A DNA stretch of 64,000 nt from Streptomyces sp. JJ36 (lineage in GTDB: Bacteria > Actinomycetota > Actinomycetes > Streptomycetales > Streptomycetaceae): the NCBI RefSeq assembly GCF_021696945.1, contig NZ_JACYHE010000002.1:1-64000 (forward strand). Reading direction: 5' to 3'. Of this stretch, positions 1 through 7,834 are shown piece after piece (the stretch's first letter is position 1; each line of letters begins with the position of its first letter). The notes beneath the pieces were generated by a model that was given only the letters and a program-made list of their open reading frames with translations, had not been told where the DNA came from and searched no databases. The translations under genes and the position numbers were made by a program.

Positions 1-331
1 AGGAGCCGGAGGTTTCCGGGGTTCCGGAGTCCGCCGGGGAGGGTGCGCCTGCCGGGGGCCCGGAGGAGGTCGCCGCCCCGGTGCGGAGGCGCCGGGTGAC
101 CCGTGAGGTCTCGGCTCCGGCGGGTCCGCCCGCCGAGGACGGTGGTGAGGCCGTGGGTGCGATCGTGCTGCCGGCGGCGGGTCACGAGGAGCCGGAGGTT
201 TCCGGGGTTCCGGAGTCCGCCGGGGAGGGTGCGCCTGCCGGCGGTCCGGAGGAGGTCGCCGCCCCGGTGCGGAGGCGCCGGGTGACCCGTAGGGCCTCGG
301 CTCCGGCGGGTCCGCCCGCCGAGGACGCGGC
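1..331 (+). repeat. 186-bp in-frame tandem repeat in the RNase E tail
   Basis: Bases 1-145 recur at 187-331 with about five substitutions, so the period is 186 bp (62 codons). The differences I see are in the GGGGGCC/GGCGGTC segment and in the GAGGTC/AGGGCC segment. The first unit may extend left of the window. The repeat encodes an acidic half (EEPEVSGVPESAGEG) followed by a basic half (PVRRRRVTR). Confidence 0.9.
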
Positions 332-701
332 GTCCGGCTCCCTGGTGGTGCCCGCCGCGTCGGAGGAGGAGCCGGAGAGCCCCTCCGGGGCCACGAAGGC
401 GGCCCGCAAGACCGCCAAGAAGGCCACCGCGAAGAAGGCCGCGGCCGCCACGAAGACGGGCGCGACGAAGAAGGCGGCGGCCAAGAAGACGACGGCCAGG
501 AAGACGGCCGCGAAGAAGACGGCGACCAAGAAGACGGCCGCCAAGAAGACGACGGCCAGGAAGACGGCGGACAGCGCCGGGGCGGACGGCCCCGGCGGGA
601 CGGGTGACGCCGCCCCGGACTCCGGCGAGCAGCCGGCGCAGCGGACGGCGGCCGCCGAGCAGCAGAGCCCGCCCTCGGTCTCGGCCCAGGCCGAGGACTG
701 A
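1..701 (+). CDS. rne: C-terminal tail of ribonuclease E/G (partial, start outside window)
   Basis: Only the last ~233 codons are present; the frame is open from the window edge (first full codon at base 3) to TGA at 699-701. No catalytic domain is visible. The tail has two copies of a 62-residue unit containing RRRRVTR and SAPAGPPAED, then a Lys/Ala/Thr-rich stretch of AKKTA-type units (residues ~130-185) and an acidic, Gln-rich end. Assignment to the Rne/Rng endoribonuclease rests on gene order: in Streptomyces this RNase lies directly upstream of rplU-rpmA-obg, and disordered basic arms that bind RNA and partner proteins are usual for RNase E. A perfect 20-bp terminator follows. The alternative is another basic, disordered protein; the order of neighbours makes that less likely. 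Confidence 0.7.
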   Translation, partial: EPEVSGVPESAGEGAPAGGPEEVAAPVRRRRVTREVSAPAGPPAEDGGEAVGAIVLPAAGHEEPEVSGVPESAGEGAPAGGPEEVAAPVRRRRVTRRASAPAGPPAEDAASGSLVVPAASEEEPESPSGATKAARKTAKKATAKKAAAATKTGATKKAAAKKTTARKTAAKKTATKKTAAKKTTARKTADSAGADGPGGTGDAAPDSGEQPAQRTAAAEQQSPPSVSAQAED

Positions 702-720
702 GCTGCGGGCACCCGCCCGG

Positions 721-764
721 CGGGTCACGGCCCGCCCCGCCGCTGCGGGGCGGGCCGTGACCCG
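721..764 (+). terminator. Strong terminator between rne and rplU
   Basis: A perfect 20-bp inverted repeat (721-740 with 745-764) has a 4-base loop CGCT. It begins 20 bases after the rne stop. There is no U-run, as is common for actinobacterial terminators. Confidence 0.85.
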
Positions 765-789
765 GGGCCTGGCGGCCCACGGGCCCGGT

Positions 790-819
790 TTGACCGGCAG
801 GTCACGGGTTCCGTAACCT
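790..819 (+). promoter_or_regulatory. Candidate promoter of rplU-rpmA
   Basis: TTGACC (790-795), 18-base spacer, TAACCT (814-819), directly after the rne terminator. This is a good match to a housekeeping (HrdB-type) promoter. It would give a leader of about 165 bases before rplU that contains a hairpin (TCCCGGC near 869-875 with GCCGGGA near 891-897), so a structured ribosomal-protein leader is possible but unproven. Confidence 0.5.
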
Positions 820-990
820 TGACCGTCGGCGTGTCTGGACGGACGCGCCCGGCTCCTGAGCACCTCCCTCCCGGCCGTCGGCGACGCCGCGCCGGGAGAG
901 GCCACTCAATCCTCCCGGATCCGTCGCGGGCCCCTGTCCCGTGCGAGTGGCTGGCATCAGGGGCTCCGCATCGAGTGAGGAGAGTTCCGC

Positions 991-1314
991 GTGTACGCGA
1001 TCGTGCGCACCGGCGGGCGCCAGCAGAAGGTCTCTGTCGGCGACGTCATCGAGGTTGACCGGATTTCCGAGAGCAAGGTCGGCGACAGCGTCGAGCTCTC
1101 CACCCTGCTCGTCGTGGACGGCGAGGCCGTCACCAGCGACCCGTGGGTGCTGGCGGGCGTGAAGGTCCAGGCGGAGGTCGTGGACCACCACAAGGGCTCC
1201 AAGATCCGGATCCAGAAGTACAAGAACAAGACCGGCTACAAGAAGCGCATCGGTCACCGCCAGCTCCACACCGGCCTGAAGATCACGAACATCCCCGCCC
1301 CGGCCGCGAAGTAA
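991..1314 (+). CDS. rplU: 50S ribosomal protein L21
   Basis: 107 residues, the normal length for bL21. The start is GTG at 991, preceded by GAGGAGAG at 977-984. The N-terminus [14 protein letters not shown] and the C-terminal motif KKRIGHRQ are characteristic. bL21 binds 23S rRNA in the large subunit. It is followed after 14 bases by rpmA, so the two are surely cotranscribed; a hairpin terminator after rpmA separates them from obg. Confidence 0.98.
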   Translation: MYAIVRTGGRQQKVSVGDVIEVDRISESKVGDSVELSTLLVVDGEAVTSDPWVLAGVKVQAEVVDHHKGSKIRIQKYKNKTGYKKRIGHRQLHTGLKITNIPAPAAK

Positions 1315-1328
1315 GGGACTGAGAAGAC

Positions 1329-1586
1329 ATGGCACACAAGAAGGGCGCATCGTCCACCCGGAACGGTCGCGACTCCAACCCGCAGCACCTCGGCGTCAAG
1401 CGGTTCGGCGGCCAGGTGGTCAACGCCGGTGAGATCCTGATCCGCCAGCGCGGCACCCACTTCCACCCGGGTGCGGGCGTCGGCCGCGGCGGTGACGACA
1501 CCCTGTTCGCGCTGAACGCCGGCGCGGTGCAGTTCGGCACCCACCGGGGCCGCAGGGTCGTGAACATCGTCCCGGCCGGCGAGTAA
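1329..1586 (+). CDS. rpmA: 50S ribosomal protein L27
   Basis: 85 residues starting with [16 protein letters not shown], the standard bL27 N-terminus, whose flexible tail reaches the peptidyl-transferase centre. ATG at 1329. The protein begins directly with the mature-type sequence and lacks the cleaved N-terminal extension found in Firmicutes L27. It forms an operon with rplU. Confidence 0.98.
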   Translation: MAHKKGASSTRNGRDSNPQHLGVKRFGGQVVNAGEILIRQRGTHFHPGAGVGRGGDDTLFALNAGAVQFGTHRGRRVVNIVPAGE

Positions 1587-1636
1587 CACTCCCCGGCGGC
1601 CGGTGCACGGCACCGGCAGCGCAGCACCGACACCTT

Positions 1637-1684
1637 CCGAGGGCGGACCGCCGCCTCCCCACCGGGGAGCGGCGCCGCCCTCGG
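1637..1684 (+). terminator. Terminator between rpmA and obg
   Basis: CCGAGGGCGG (1637-1646) pairs with CCGCCCTCGG (1675-1684), and inside it CTCCCC (1655-1660) pairs with GGGGAG (1664-1669). This makes a long, nearly continuous hairpin 50 bases after the rpmA stop. Confidence 0.7.
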
Positions 1685-1752
1685 CGTGTTACGGGCCCGG
1701 TGCCCGGCAACACGTACGCACACACCGACCCAGCTCGCCGGGAGGCACCGTC

Positions 1753-3195
1753 ATGACCACCTTCGTGGACCGCGTCGAACTGCACATCGCCGCGGGTACC
1801 GGAGGCCACGGCTGCGCCTCCGTGCACCGGGAGAAGTTCAAGCCGCTCGGCGGCCCCGACGGCGGCAACGGCGGGCGGGGCGGTGATGTCGTGCTCGTGG
1901 TCGACCAGGACGTGACCACGCTGCTGGAGTACCACCACGGCCCGCACCGCAAGGCCGTGAACGGGCGGCCCGGCGAGGGCGGCCACCGCTCCGGCAAGGA
2001 CGGCACGGACCTGGTGCTCCCCGTCCCCGACGGCACCGTGGTGCTGGACGGGCGGGGCGAGGTGCTGGCCGACCTGGTCGGGCACGGCACCACCTTCGTC
2101 GCCGCCCGCGGCGGCCGCGGCGGCCTCGGCAACGCCGCGCTGGCCTCCCCCCGCCGGAAGGCCCCCGGCTTCGCGCTGCTGGGCGAGCCCGGCGAGGTCC
2201 GGGAGATCGTGCTGGAGCTGAAGACCGTCGCCGACGTCGCCCTCGTCGGCTATCCGTCGGCGGGCAAGTCCTCCCTGATCTCCGTGCTCTCCGCGGCCCG
2301 GCCGAAGATCGCGGACTACCCCTTCACCACCCTGGTGCCGAACCTGGGCGTGGTGACCGCCGGCGCCACCGTCTACACCGTCGCCGACGTCCCCGGGCTG
2401 ATCGAGGGGGCCAGCGAGGGCCGCGGGCTCGGCCTGGAGTTCCTGCGGCACGTCGAGCGCTGCGCGGTCCTGGTCCACGTCCTGGACTGCGCCACCCTGG
2501 AGTCCGACCGGGACCCGGTCTCCGACCTGGACACCATCGAGCGGGAGCTCGCCCAGTACGGCGGCCTGGAGGACCGGCCGCGCCTCGTCGCCCTGAACAA
2601 GACCGACATCCCCGACGGCCAGGACCTCGCCGACATCATCCGGCCCGACCTGGAGGAGCGCGGCTACCGGGTCTTCGACGTCTCGGCCGTCTCCCGGCAG
2701 GGTCTCAAGGAGCTGTCGTTCGCCCTCGCCGGGATCGTGGAGGAGGCGCGGGCCGCGCGGCCGCCGCAGGAGGCGACCCGGATCGTCATCCGGCCGCGAG
2801 CGGTGGACGACGCCGGGTTCACCGTCACCCGGGAGGCGGACGGGCTGTTCCGGGTTCGTGGCGAGAAGCCCGAGCGCTGGGTCCGGCAGACCGACTTCCA
2901 CAACGACGAGGCGGTGGGGTACCTCGCCGACCGCCTGAACCGCCTCGGCGTCGAGGAGGAACTGCTCCGGGCCGGCGCCCGCGAGGGCGACGGGGTCGCC
3001 ATCGGCGCCGGGGACGACGCGGTCGTCTTCGACTGGGAGCCGTCCATGGTCGGCGGTGCGGAGATGCTCGGCCGGCGCGGCGAGGACCACCGCATGGAGA
3101 CCCCGCGCCCCGCCGCTCAGCGCCGCCGCGACCGCCAGGCCCAGCGGGACGAGGCGCTGGGGACGTACGAGGAGTTCAACCCGTTCGAGGGATAG
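1753..3195 (+). CDS. obgE: GTPase Obg (CgtA)
   Basis: 480 residues from ATG 1753, which has GGGAGG 6-7 bases upstream; the reading frame is open further upstream but without a ribosome site. Residues 1-160 are the glycine-rich Obg fold ([14 protein letters not shown]). The G domain follows with G1 GYPSAGKSS (~166), switch [13 protein letters not shown]3 DVPG (~211) and G4 NKTD (~282). Residues ~330-410 are the OCT domain, followed by a charged tail. Obg is an essential 50S assembly and stress GTPase; in Streptomyces it influences the onset of aerial growth. The conserved location after rplU-rpmA fits. Confidence 0.97.
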   Translation: MTTFVDRVELHIAAGTGGHGCASVHREKFKPLGGPDGGNGGRGGDVVLVVDQDVTTLLEYHHGPHRKAVNGRPGEGGHRSGKDGTDLVLPVPDGTVVLDGRGEVLADLVGHGTTFVAARGGRGGLGNAALASPRRKAPGFALLGEPGEVREIVLELKTVADVALVGYPSAGKSSLISVLSAARPKIADYPFTTLVPNLGVVTAGATVYTVADVPGLIEGASEGRGLGLEFLRHVERCAVLVHVLDCATLESDRDPVSDLDTIERELAQYGGLEDRPRLVALNKTDIPDGQDLADIIRPDLEERGYRVFDVSAVSRQGLKELSFALAGIVEEARAARPPQEATRIVIRPRAVDDAGFTVTREADGLFRVRGEKPERWVRQTDFHNDEAVGYLADRLNRLGVEEELLRAGAREGDGVAIGAGDDAVVFDWEPSMVGGAEMLGRRGEDHRMETPRPAAQRRRDRQAQRDEALGTYEEFNPFEG

Positions 3196-3244
3196 CGGGC
3201 CGCGGTCCCCGCAGGCCGCCCGGCGGCGCCCGTGCGCCGGCTGC

Positions 3245-4210
3245 CTACACCCCCGGCGAGCCCGCCGTGTGGTACTGCGGCCAGCCGTACTGCGCCTGCT
3301 GCCGGGGGAGGTAGGAGGCGACCATCTCGTCCGGGATGGTCGCCGGGGCCTCCCAGCCCGAGGGGGCGCCCGCCGTGTCCCGGCGGTGGCGCCCGGCGCG
3401 GTCGTCGCCGTAGGAACCGTGGTGCGGGGAGGGCAGCCGCCCCTCGGCGGCGAGCTGCTGGACCCGGAAGACCAGCCGGGCGAGGTCGATGCCGAACTCG
3501 TCGGCGAGCACGCGCAGGTCCACGCCGGACCGCCAGCTGTCGATCAGTACGACGTCCATGCCGGTCGTCCACGCGGTGTCCTGCTGCCCGGGCGCCTCGG
3601 GCGCCGGCGGGTACGTCTCCGGTCCCTGGGGCACGTACGCCTCCGGGGGCGGCGTACAGCTCTCGGGGACGGGGTGGGAGGCGGCCGGCTCCGGTGTGGA
3701 GTGCGGTGTGTAGCCGGGCTGTGCGGGGTGCCCCGGCTGGTGCGGGGCGTGGTGCGTCGTGCCCTGCGGGGCGTGGTGGGCCCCCTGCGGGGCGTGGTGC
3801 GCGGTTCCCTGCGGTGTGGGGTGGCCGGGCCCGTGCGCGGTCTCCTGGTGCTGCCCCTGCGGGTGCGGGGCCGGGGAGGGCGGCCGTGCGGCGCCCGCCG
3901 CCGGCTCGGTGGTCGCCGGCTCCGGCCCGCCCTCCGCCGCCTCCGGGCTCGTGAGCACGTCCTCGGCCGTGCGCCGGGCGGTGTCCTTGCCCACGGTGCG
4001 CCGGGCGACCCGCACGGCCCGTTCGCTGAGGCCGAGGAGATCCGCGACGGACCTGTCGTTCCCGACGGTCACGGCGAAGGCGGCGAGCAGCCGGGCCCGG
4101 TGTGCCTGGCGCTCGTCCAGCGCGCTCTGCGCCGACCGGACATGCTCGTCACTGAGGCAGAAGGCCTCGGCGAGAACCGTGTGCCGGTTCCACAACTCCC
4201 TCGGGTCCAT
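3245..4210 (-). CDS. Unknown protein with two HTH-like ends and a His/Pro/Gln-rich linker
   Basis: I do not recognise a named family. From ATG 4210 it has 321 residues; a GTG at 4264 would add 18. The N-terminal ~90 residues are helical and include a helix-turn-helix-like stretch (NDRSVADLLGLSERAVRVA). The middle (~110-220) is low-complexity with repeated HHAPQGT-type units. A second helical segment (VVLIDSWRSGVDLRVLADEF) resembles a small DNA-binding fold. There is no signal peptide or membrane segment. It converges on obg. No clear ribosome site favours either start, so the start is uncertain. A nucleoid- or DNA-associated role is only a guess. Confidence 0.7.
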   Translation of the reverse strand: MDPRELWNRHTVLAEAFCLSDEHVRSAQSALDERQAHRARLLAAFAVTVGNDRSVADLLGLSERAVRVARRTVGKDTARRTAEDVLTSPEAAEGGPEPATTEPAAGAARPPSPAPHPQGQHQETAHGPGHPTPQGTAHHAPQGAHHAPQGTTHHAPHQPGHPAQPGYTPHSTPEPAASHPVPESCTPPPEAYVPQGPETYPPAPEAPGQQDTAWTTGMDVVLIDSWRSGVDLRVLADEFGIDLARLVFRVQQLAAEGRLPSPHHGSYGDDRAGRHRRDTAGAPSGWEAPATIPDEMVASYLPRQQAQYGWPQYHTAGSPGV

Positions 4211-4315
4211 GCCGGATTCAACGGGCGTCACCACGTCAGGAAATTGCGGTGCCGGGGACAGCACCCGAAGAGAGCAATTGTGGACTGATACGGCGACCGG
4301 CCCATATGGGTATCG

Positions 4316-4360
4316 GCCGTCCGCCGTACCGGCCGTGGGACGGCCGGTACGGCGGACGGC
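4316..4360 (-). terminator. Perfect 20-bp terminator after the M15 peptidase gene
   Basis: 4316-4335 is exactly complementary to 4341-4360 with the 5-base loop TGGGA. It lies 60 bases beyond the stop of the minus-strand peptidase gene and before the next minus-strand gene. Confidence 0.8.
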
Positions 4361-4420
4361 GCGCGGTCGCGGGCGGACGCGCCCGGGCAGGGGAGGACCG
4401 TGCGCGTCCCGCGCGCGGGG

Positions 4421-5161
4421 TCAGCAGTTGGGCGCGCTCCAGAACTGGCTGGACTTGTTGCCCACGTGGACGTGGTCGTTGTGACCGGGGTAGCCGGGGC
4501 CGAGGATCTCCTCGAAGCCGGAGTCCCGGCCCTCGCTCCACATCGCGCACTGCGAGGGCCCGCTGGCCAGGCCGAGGTCGGCGGCCTGGCCGTACATGTG
4601 GAGGCTGCTGGAGGAGCCGCCGACGCTGCTGTTGCAGGAGATGCTGCGGAAGCCCGAGGTGATGACGATGGGCCGGTCGCCGAGCTTGTGCCGCAGCGCC
4701 TCGAGCTGCCACATCACCCGGCGGATGTTGCGCTTGGCGGTGGCGGCCGAGACCCGGCCGCCGGTGAAGTCGTTCTCGCCGCAGCTGTCGTTGAACTCGC
4801 CGTAGGAGAAGTGCGCGGGGGTGCAGTCGGCGTCCTGCAGCGCGTAGATCTTGCTGTAGGTCTGCGGTCCCGCGACGCCGTCCACGGAGAGCCCGTAGCC
4901 GGCCTGGAAGCGGCGCAGCGCCGACTCCGTGGCCGGGCCGAACTGCCCGTCGATGGCGATGTTCTGACCGCGGGCCGCCCAGCCGGCGATGCGCTCCTGG
5001 AGCTGGGCGACATCGCTGCCGCTGGCGCCTCTGCTCAGGTTCCGGTTCCAGGTGTAGCAGGTGTCCGCCGCCGCGGGCGCGGCCGTCGCCACGTTCGCGG
5101 TGAGACCGGCGGCCGCCAGCATCACCGCGGCGAGCAGGCCCCGTATGCGATGGTGTGCCAC
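4421..5161 (-). CDS. Secreted zinc D-Ala-D-Ala carboxypeptidase-like protein (PG-binding + M15)
   Basis: 246 residues from GTG 5161; GGAGG lies 4 bases upstream (5166-5170), which decides this start over longer frames. An N-terminal signal peptide (VAHHRIRGLLAAVMLAAAGL, ending near APAAADT) is followed by a PG_binding_1 domain (~40-100, with IDGQFGPATESALRRFQ). A peptidase M15 domain follows with zinc ligands H188 and D195 (HMYGQAAD) and H230/H232 (DHVHVG). Six or more cysteines suggest disulphides. This is the architecture of the Streptomyces albus G DD-carboxypeptidase. It is probably extracellular and trims peptidoglycan stem peptides. It is a single gene between two terminators. Confidence 0.92.
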   Translation of the reverse strand: MAHHRIRGLLAAVMLAAAGLTANVATAAPAAADTCYTWNRNLSRGASGSDVAQLQERIAGWAARGQNIAIDGQFGPATESALRRFQAGYGLSVDGVAGPQTYSKIYALQDADCTPAHFSYGEFNDSCGENDFTGGRVSAATAKRNIRRVMWQLEALRHKLGDRPIVITSGFRSISCNSSVGGSSSSLHMYGQAADLGLASGPSQCAMWSEGRDSGFEEILGPGYPGHNDHVHVGNKSSQFWSAPNC

Positions 5162-5370
5162 TTTTCCTCCATGTGGGGTTGGAGCTGATTCCACGTGCAC
5201 ACCCGGCCAGGTGCTCCAGTACCGTAGAAGGAATAATTCCGGTGTCAAGAAGGCCCGTTGGCGGACACGGCCCGACCTGCGGAGAAACAGCTGCGGCGGA
5301 TTGCGGGAGGGGCGCCGGGGAGCCCGGCGTGCGTCGCCGACATTGGGCCGACCTCTGGAATGTCAGAAAC

Positions 5371-5419
5371 AATTCAGCGGCTTTTCACCGCCCCGTGGAG
5401 GGTGAAAAGCCGCTGAATT
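5371..5419 (-). terminator. Perfect 19-bp terminator of the glycerophosphotransferase gene
   Basis: 5371-5389 pairs without mismatch with 5401-5419 (11-base loop), 20 bases after the stop of the minus-strand gene. The stem is unusually A/T-containing (AATTCAGCGGC...), which marks it off from the other terminators here. Confidence 0.8.
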
Positions 5420-5439
5420 TCCGGTGTGCCGGTCGCGTG

Positions 5440-7533
5440 CTAGGGGGCCGGCGAGACCGCGCTCCGCGGGCTCTCGGCGTCCTCGGCGGCCGCCTCCGCC
5501 GCGCGCTGTGCGCGCTGCTCGCGCTGCTCGGGCAGTCCCGTGGCCGTCCGGGCGGCCACCCGGGCGTTCCGGGCCTCCGCCGCGGCGCACAGCTCCCGCG
5601 CCGCCTGGTCGAAGCGCACCAGCGAGGGCGGGTCCGAGGGGCCCAGCAACTGCACCTTCAGCTCGGCACGGGCCCGGGCGAGCCCGTCCCGCGACGGCTC
5701 CCGGACGCTCTCCAGCAGCGCGGGAACGCCCGCCGCGTCCGGGGTGAGGATGGTCGCCGCCCGCACGGTCGGGAAGCCGGCCTTGAAGTCGGCCTCGGGC
5801 AGGCCGCTGGTGTTGGCCACCGCGTACGGCTTCTCGCTGCTCAGGTAGTCCGACACGACGCTGGACACGTCGCTGATCAGCAGGTCCGCCTGGTTGAAGC
5901 AGGAGTAGATGCCGGGCCGGGCACCCGTGACGATCAGGTGCTCCCACTCCGGGAACGAGGCCCAGTACGCCTCCTCCCACGCCGCGGTGGCCGCCTCCAC
6001 GGCGGCGGCGCGCTCGCCGTCCGGGCGCGACTGGAGCAGCATCCGCTCCACCTCGTCGGCGCTGGGCCGGGAGGCGGTGGTGGTGAGCCGGTCCAGCTCG
6101 GCGGTGCGGCGCTCCAGCTCCGCGGCGGCCTCCGGGCCCGGGCGGGGGCCGGAGCGGGCCGCGTTCGCCTCGGCGATCAGGGCGCGGATCCGCCGGTCGG
6201 CCTCGCCCGCGCGCGGGTCGACGGAGCCGGTCATCGGGTGCGGCTTGTAGAGCAGCCGCACCTTCGGGTCGGCGAGCAGCTCGCGGACGATGTTCTCGCC
6301 GGCCAGGATGATCGAGGTGTTGCCCGGGTCGTCGGTCCAGCCCTCCCAGGTGGGGGCGTAGAGGACCGAGGTGCGGCCGTCCGGGGCGGGCGGCCCGGCG
6401 TACGGACGGATGGGCGCGAGCTGGGGCCGGCCGACCTCCACCACGTCTCCGTCGTCGACGCCGATGTCGGCGAGCCGGTAGCGCTCGCGGGCGGCGGGGC
6501 CGGCCACCCAGACCTCGTCGTACGCCTTGGCGTACGGGTTGCAGGAGGAGAGCTTGTCGCTCTCACCGTGGTTGGTGAAGGCGTGCTTGATGGTGGGGAT
6601 GCGCAGCACCTGGGAGGTCTTGCCGGAGTTCGCCGGGTGCAGCAGCAGCTTCAGGGTGGAGTGCTCCAGGTGCATCAGGTGGGCGACCTTGGGGATGCAC
6701 ACGATCGGGACGTCGGTGGCGTCGATCTTCTGCACCATGAAGCGCTCGCGGAGCACGATCAGCGGGTTGCCGTCCAGCGCGGCGAGGGTGCTCAGCCACA
6801 TGTTCGCCTGGTAGGCCGAGGTGGCTCCCCCGGAGAAGTACATGCCCACGGTCGGCCGGTACTCGGCGAGCCAGCCGTCCAGCCAGTCGAGGACCTGCTG
6901 CTCGCCGGCGACGCGCTTCTTCGGCAGCAGCCAGGTGCCCAGGTAGGCGGCGCTGCCGAGGGTGAGCAGCAGGGTGGTGGCGAGCCCGGCCAGCGCCCAG
7001 GCGTTCACCGCGGTCACCGAGGTGAGCAGCAGCCCGGCGGTGGCCGGGAACATGAAGCGGAGCAGCCGGCGGCTGGACTGCCGGGCCAGCAGCCGGGGCG
7101 GCGCGGGGGAGAGCCGGAGCCCGCTGGTGTCGATGTTCCGGGTGAGGATCGGCAGGGTGCGGCTGCGCCGGACCAGCACGGCGACCGCCTGGCTCGCGAA
7201 GTGCGCGGCGTAGCAGCCCAGCAGAAGCACGACGAGCCAGCGTTCCTCCACCGCGTTCACCTTGGGGAGCCGCACCAGGCCGACCACGATCAGCATGTCC
7301 CGCAGGAGCTGCCGGGGCACCACGTCGAAGCGGACTCTGCCCAGGACGGCCAGCAGACCGGGCTGCCGGTGCTGGAGGTAGAGGTCGAGTGCGACTCCGG
7401 CGGCGGAGGCCGCCACAAAGACGGGGACGTTCGGCAGCAGGGCGCCCGCGAGCTGGCCCGAGTACAGGACCAGCAGCAGGAGCAGCGCCGTCAACTGGAC
7501 GGCGCGTCGGGGGAAGAGTCCGGCAGGGGGCAC
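5440..7533 (-). CDS. Membrane-anchored CDP-glycerol glycerophosphotransferase-like (TagF/TagB-type) protein
   Basis: 697 residues from GTG 7533 (AGGAG 9 bases upstream); the frame continues upstream without support. Residues ~10-240 hold several hydrophobic segments (LTALLLLLVLYSG; a pair near 205-240), and residues ~260-640 are the GT-B-like glycerophosphotransferase domain with motifs such as FTNHGESDK, VLYAPTWEG, LLYKPHPMTG and LLISDVSSVVSDYL. This family polymerises or primes poly(glycerol/ribitol-phosphate) wall teichoic acids at the cytoplasmic face. In S. coelicolor, related genes between obg and the proBA region have been linked to spore-wall teichoic acid synthesis, which I recall but cannot check here. 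A helical, charged segment (~510-590) interrupts the domain. Confidence 0.85.
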   Translation of the reverse strand: MPPAGLFPRRAVQLTALLLLLVLYSGQLAGALLPNVPVFVAASAAGVALDLYLQHRQPGLLAVLGRVRFDVVPRQLLRDMLIVVGLVRLPKVNAVEERWLVVLLLGCYAAHFASQAVAVLVRRSRTLPILTRNIDTSGLRLSPAPPRLLARQSSRRLLRFMFPATAGLLLTSVTAVNAWALAGLATTLLLTLGSAAYLGTWLLPKKRVAGEQQVLDWLDGWLAEYRPTVGMYFSGGATSAYQANMWLSTLAALDGNPLIVLRERFMVQKIDATDVPIVCIPKVAHLMHLEHSTLKLLLHPANSGKTSQVLRIPTIKHAFTNHGESDKLSSCNPYAKAYDEVWVAGPAARERYRLADIGVDDGDVVEVGRPQLAPIRPYAGPPAPDGRTSVLYAPTWEGWTDDPGNTSIILAGENIVRELLADPKVRLLYKPHPMTGSVDPRAGEADRRIRALIAEANAARSGPRPGPEAAAELERRTAELDRLTTTASRPSADEVERMLLQSRPDGERAAAVEAATAAWEEAYWASFPEWEHLIVTGARPGIYSCFNQADLLISDVSSVVSDYLSSEKPYAVANTSGLPEADFKAGFPTVRAATILTPDAAGVPALLESVREPSRDGLARARAELKVQLLGPSDPPSLVRFDQAARELCAAAEARNARVAARTATGLPEQREQRAQRAAEAAAEDAESPRSAVSPAP

Positions 7534-7612
7534 GTCGGTGAGCTCCTGGCGCGAAGTGATCGTGGGTCGCCTCTGTGCGGCGTGTGGCGGCGTACCGGGG
7601 CCGCGCAGGCGC

Positions 7613-7676
7613 CGTACAGGGGCCGTACAAGGGGTCGTACAGAGGATGAGAGGCCACCGACGGTATGCCGGTGGCC
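7613..7676. promoter_or_regulatory. Direct CGTACA repeats and an inverted repeat in the divergent promoter region
   Basis: The 301-base gap between the minus-strand transferase (start 7533) and plus-strand proB (start 7835) holds three CGTACA copies at 7613, 7624 and 7636 (11 and 12 bases apart, about one helical turn). It also holds an 8-bp inverted repeat GGCCACCG/CGGTGGCC (7652-7659 with 7669-7676). Helical phasing suggests a protein-binding site, most likely for the transferase gene; the binding protein is unknown. Confidence 0.45.
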
Positions 7677-7764
7677 GCCCGTAAGACAATTTTCCGTGAC
7701 CAACAGCATTCCAAATGTGCCCAAACGTGACGATGGCTGTGGGTCCACTGGGTGGGACGAATGC

Positions 7765-7792
7765 GTCACACCCCGCGGGGCTGCCGTAGATT
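7765..7792 (+). promoter_or_regulatory. Weak candidate promoter of proB
   Basis: TAGATT (7787-7792) matches the TAgnnT -10 pattern of Streptomyces; the best upstream element is GTCACA (7765-7770) with a 16-base spacer. It would give a 5' leader of about 36 bases for proB. Confidence 0.35.
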
Positions 7793-7834
7793 TGCCAGCG
7801 GTGTCAGGGGCGATTCAGCAGAGGGACGGCGAGG

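Noticed and set aside
4301..4310. CCCATATGGG palindrome near the terminator at 4316
   Set aside because: A 10-base palindrome is expected by chance at this window size and has no partner or conserved spacing.
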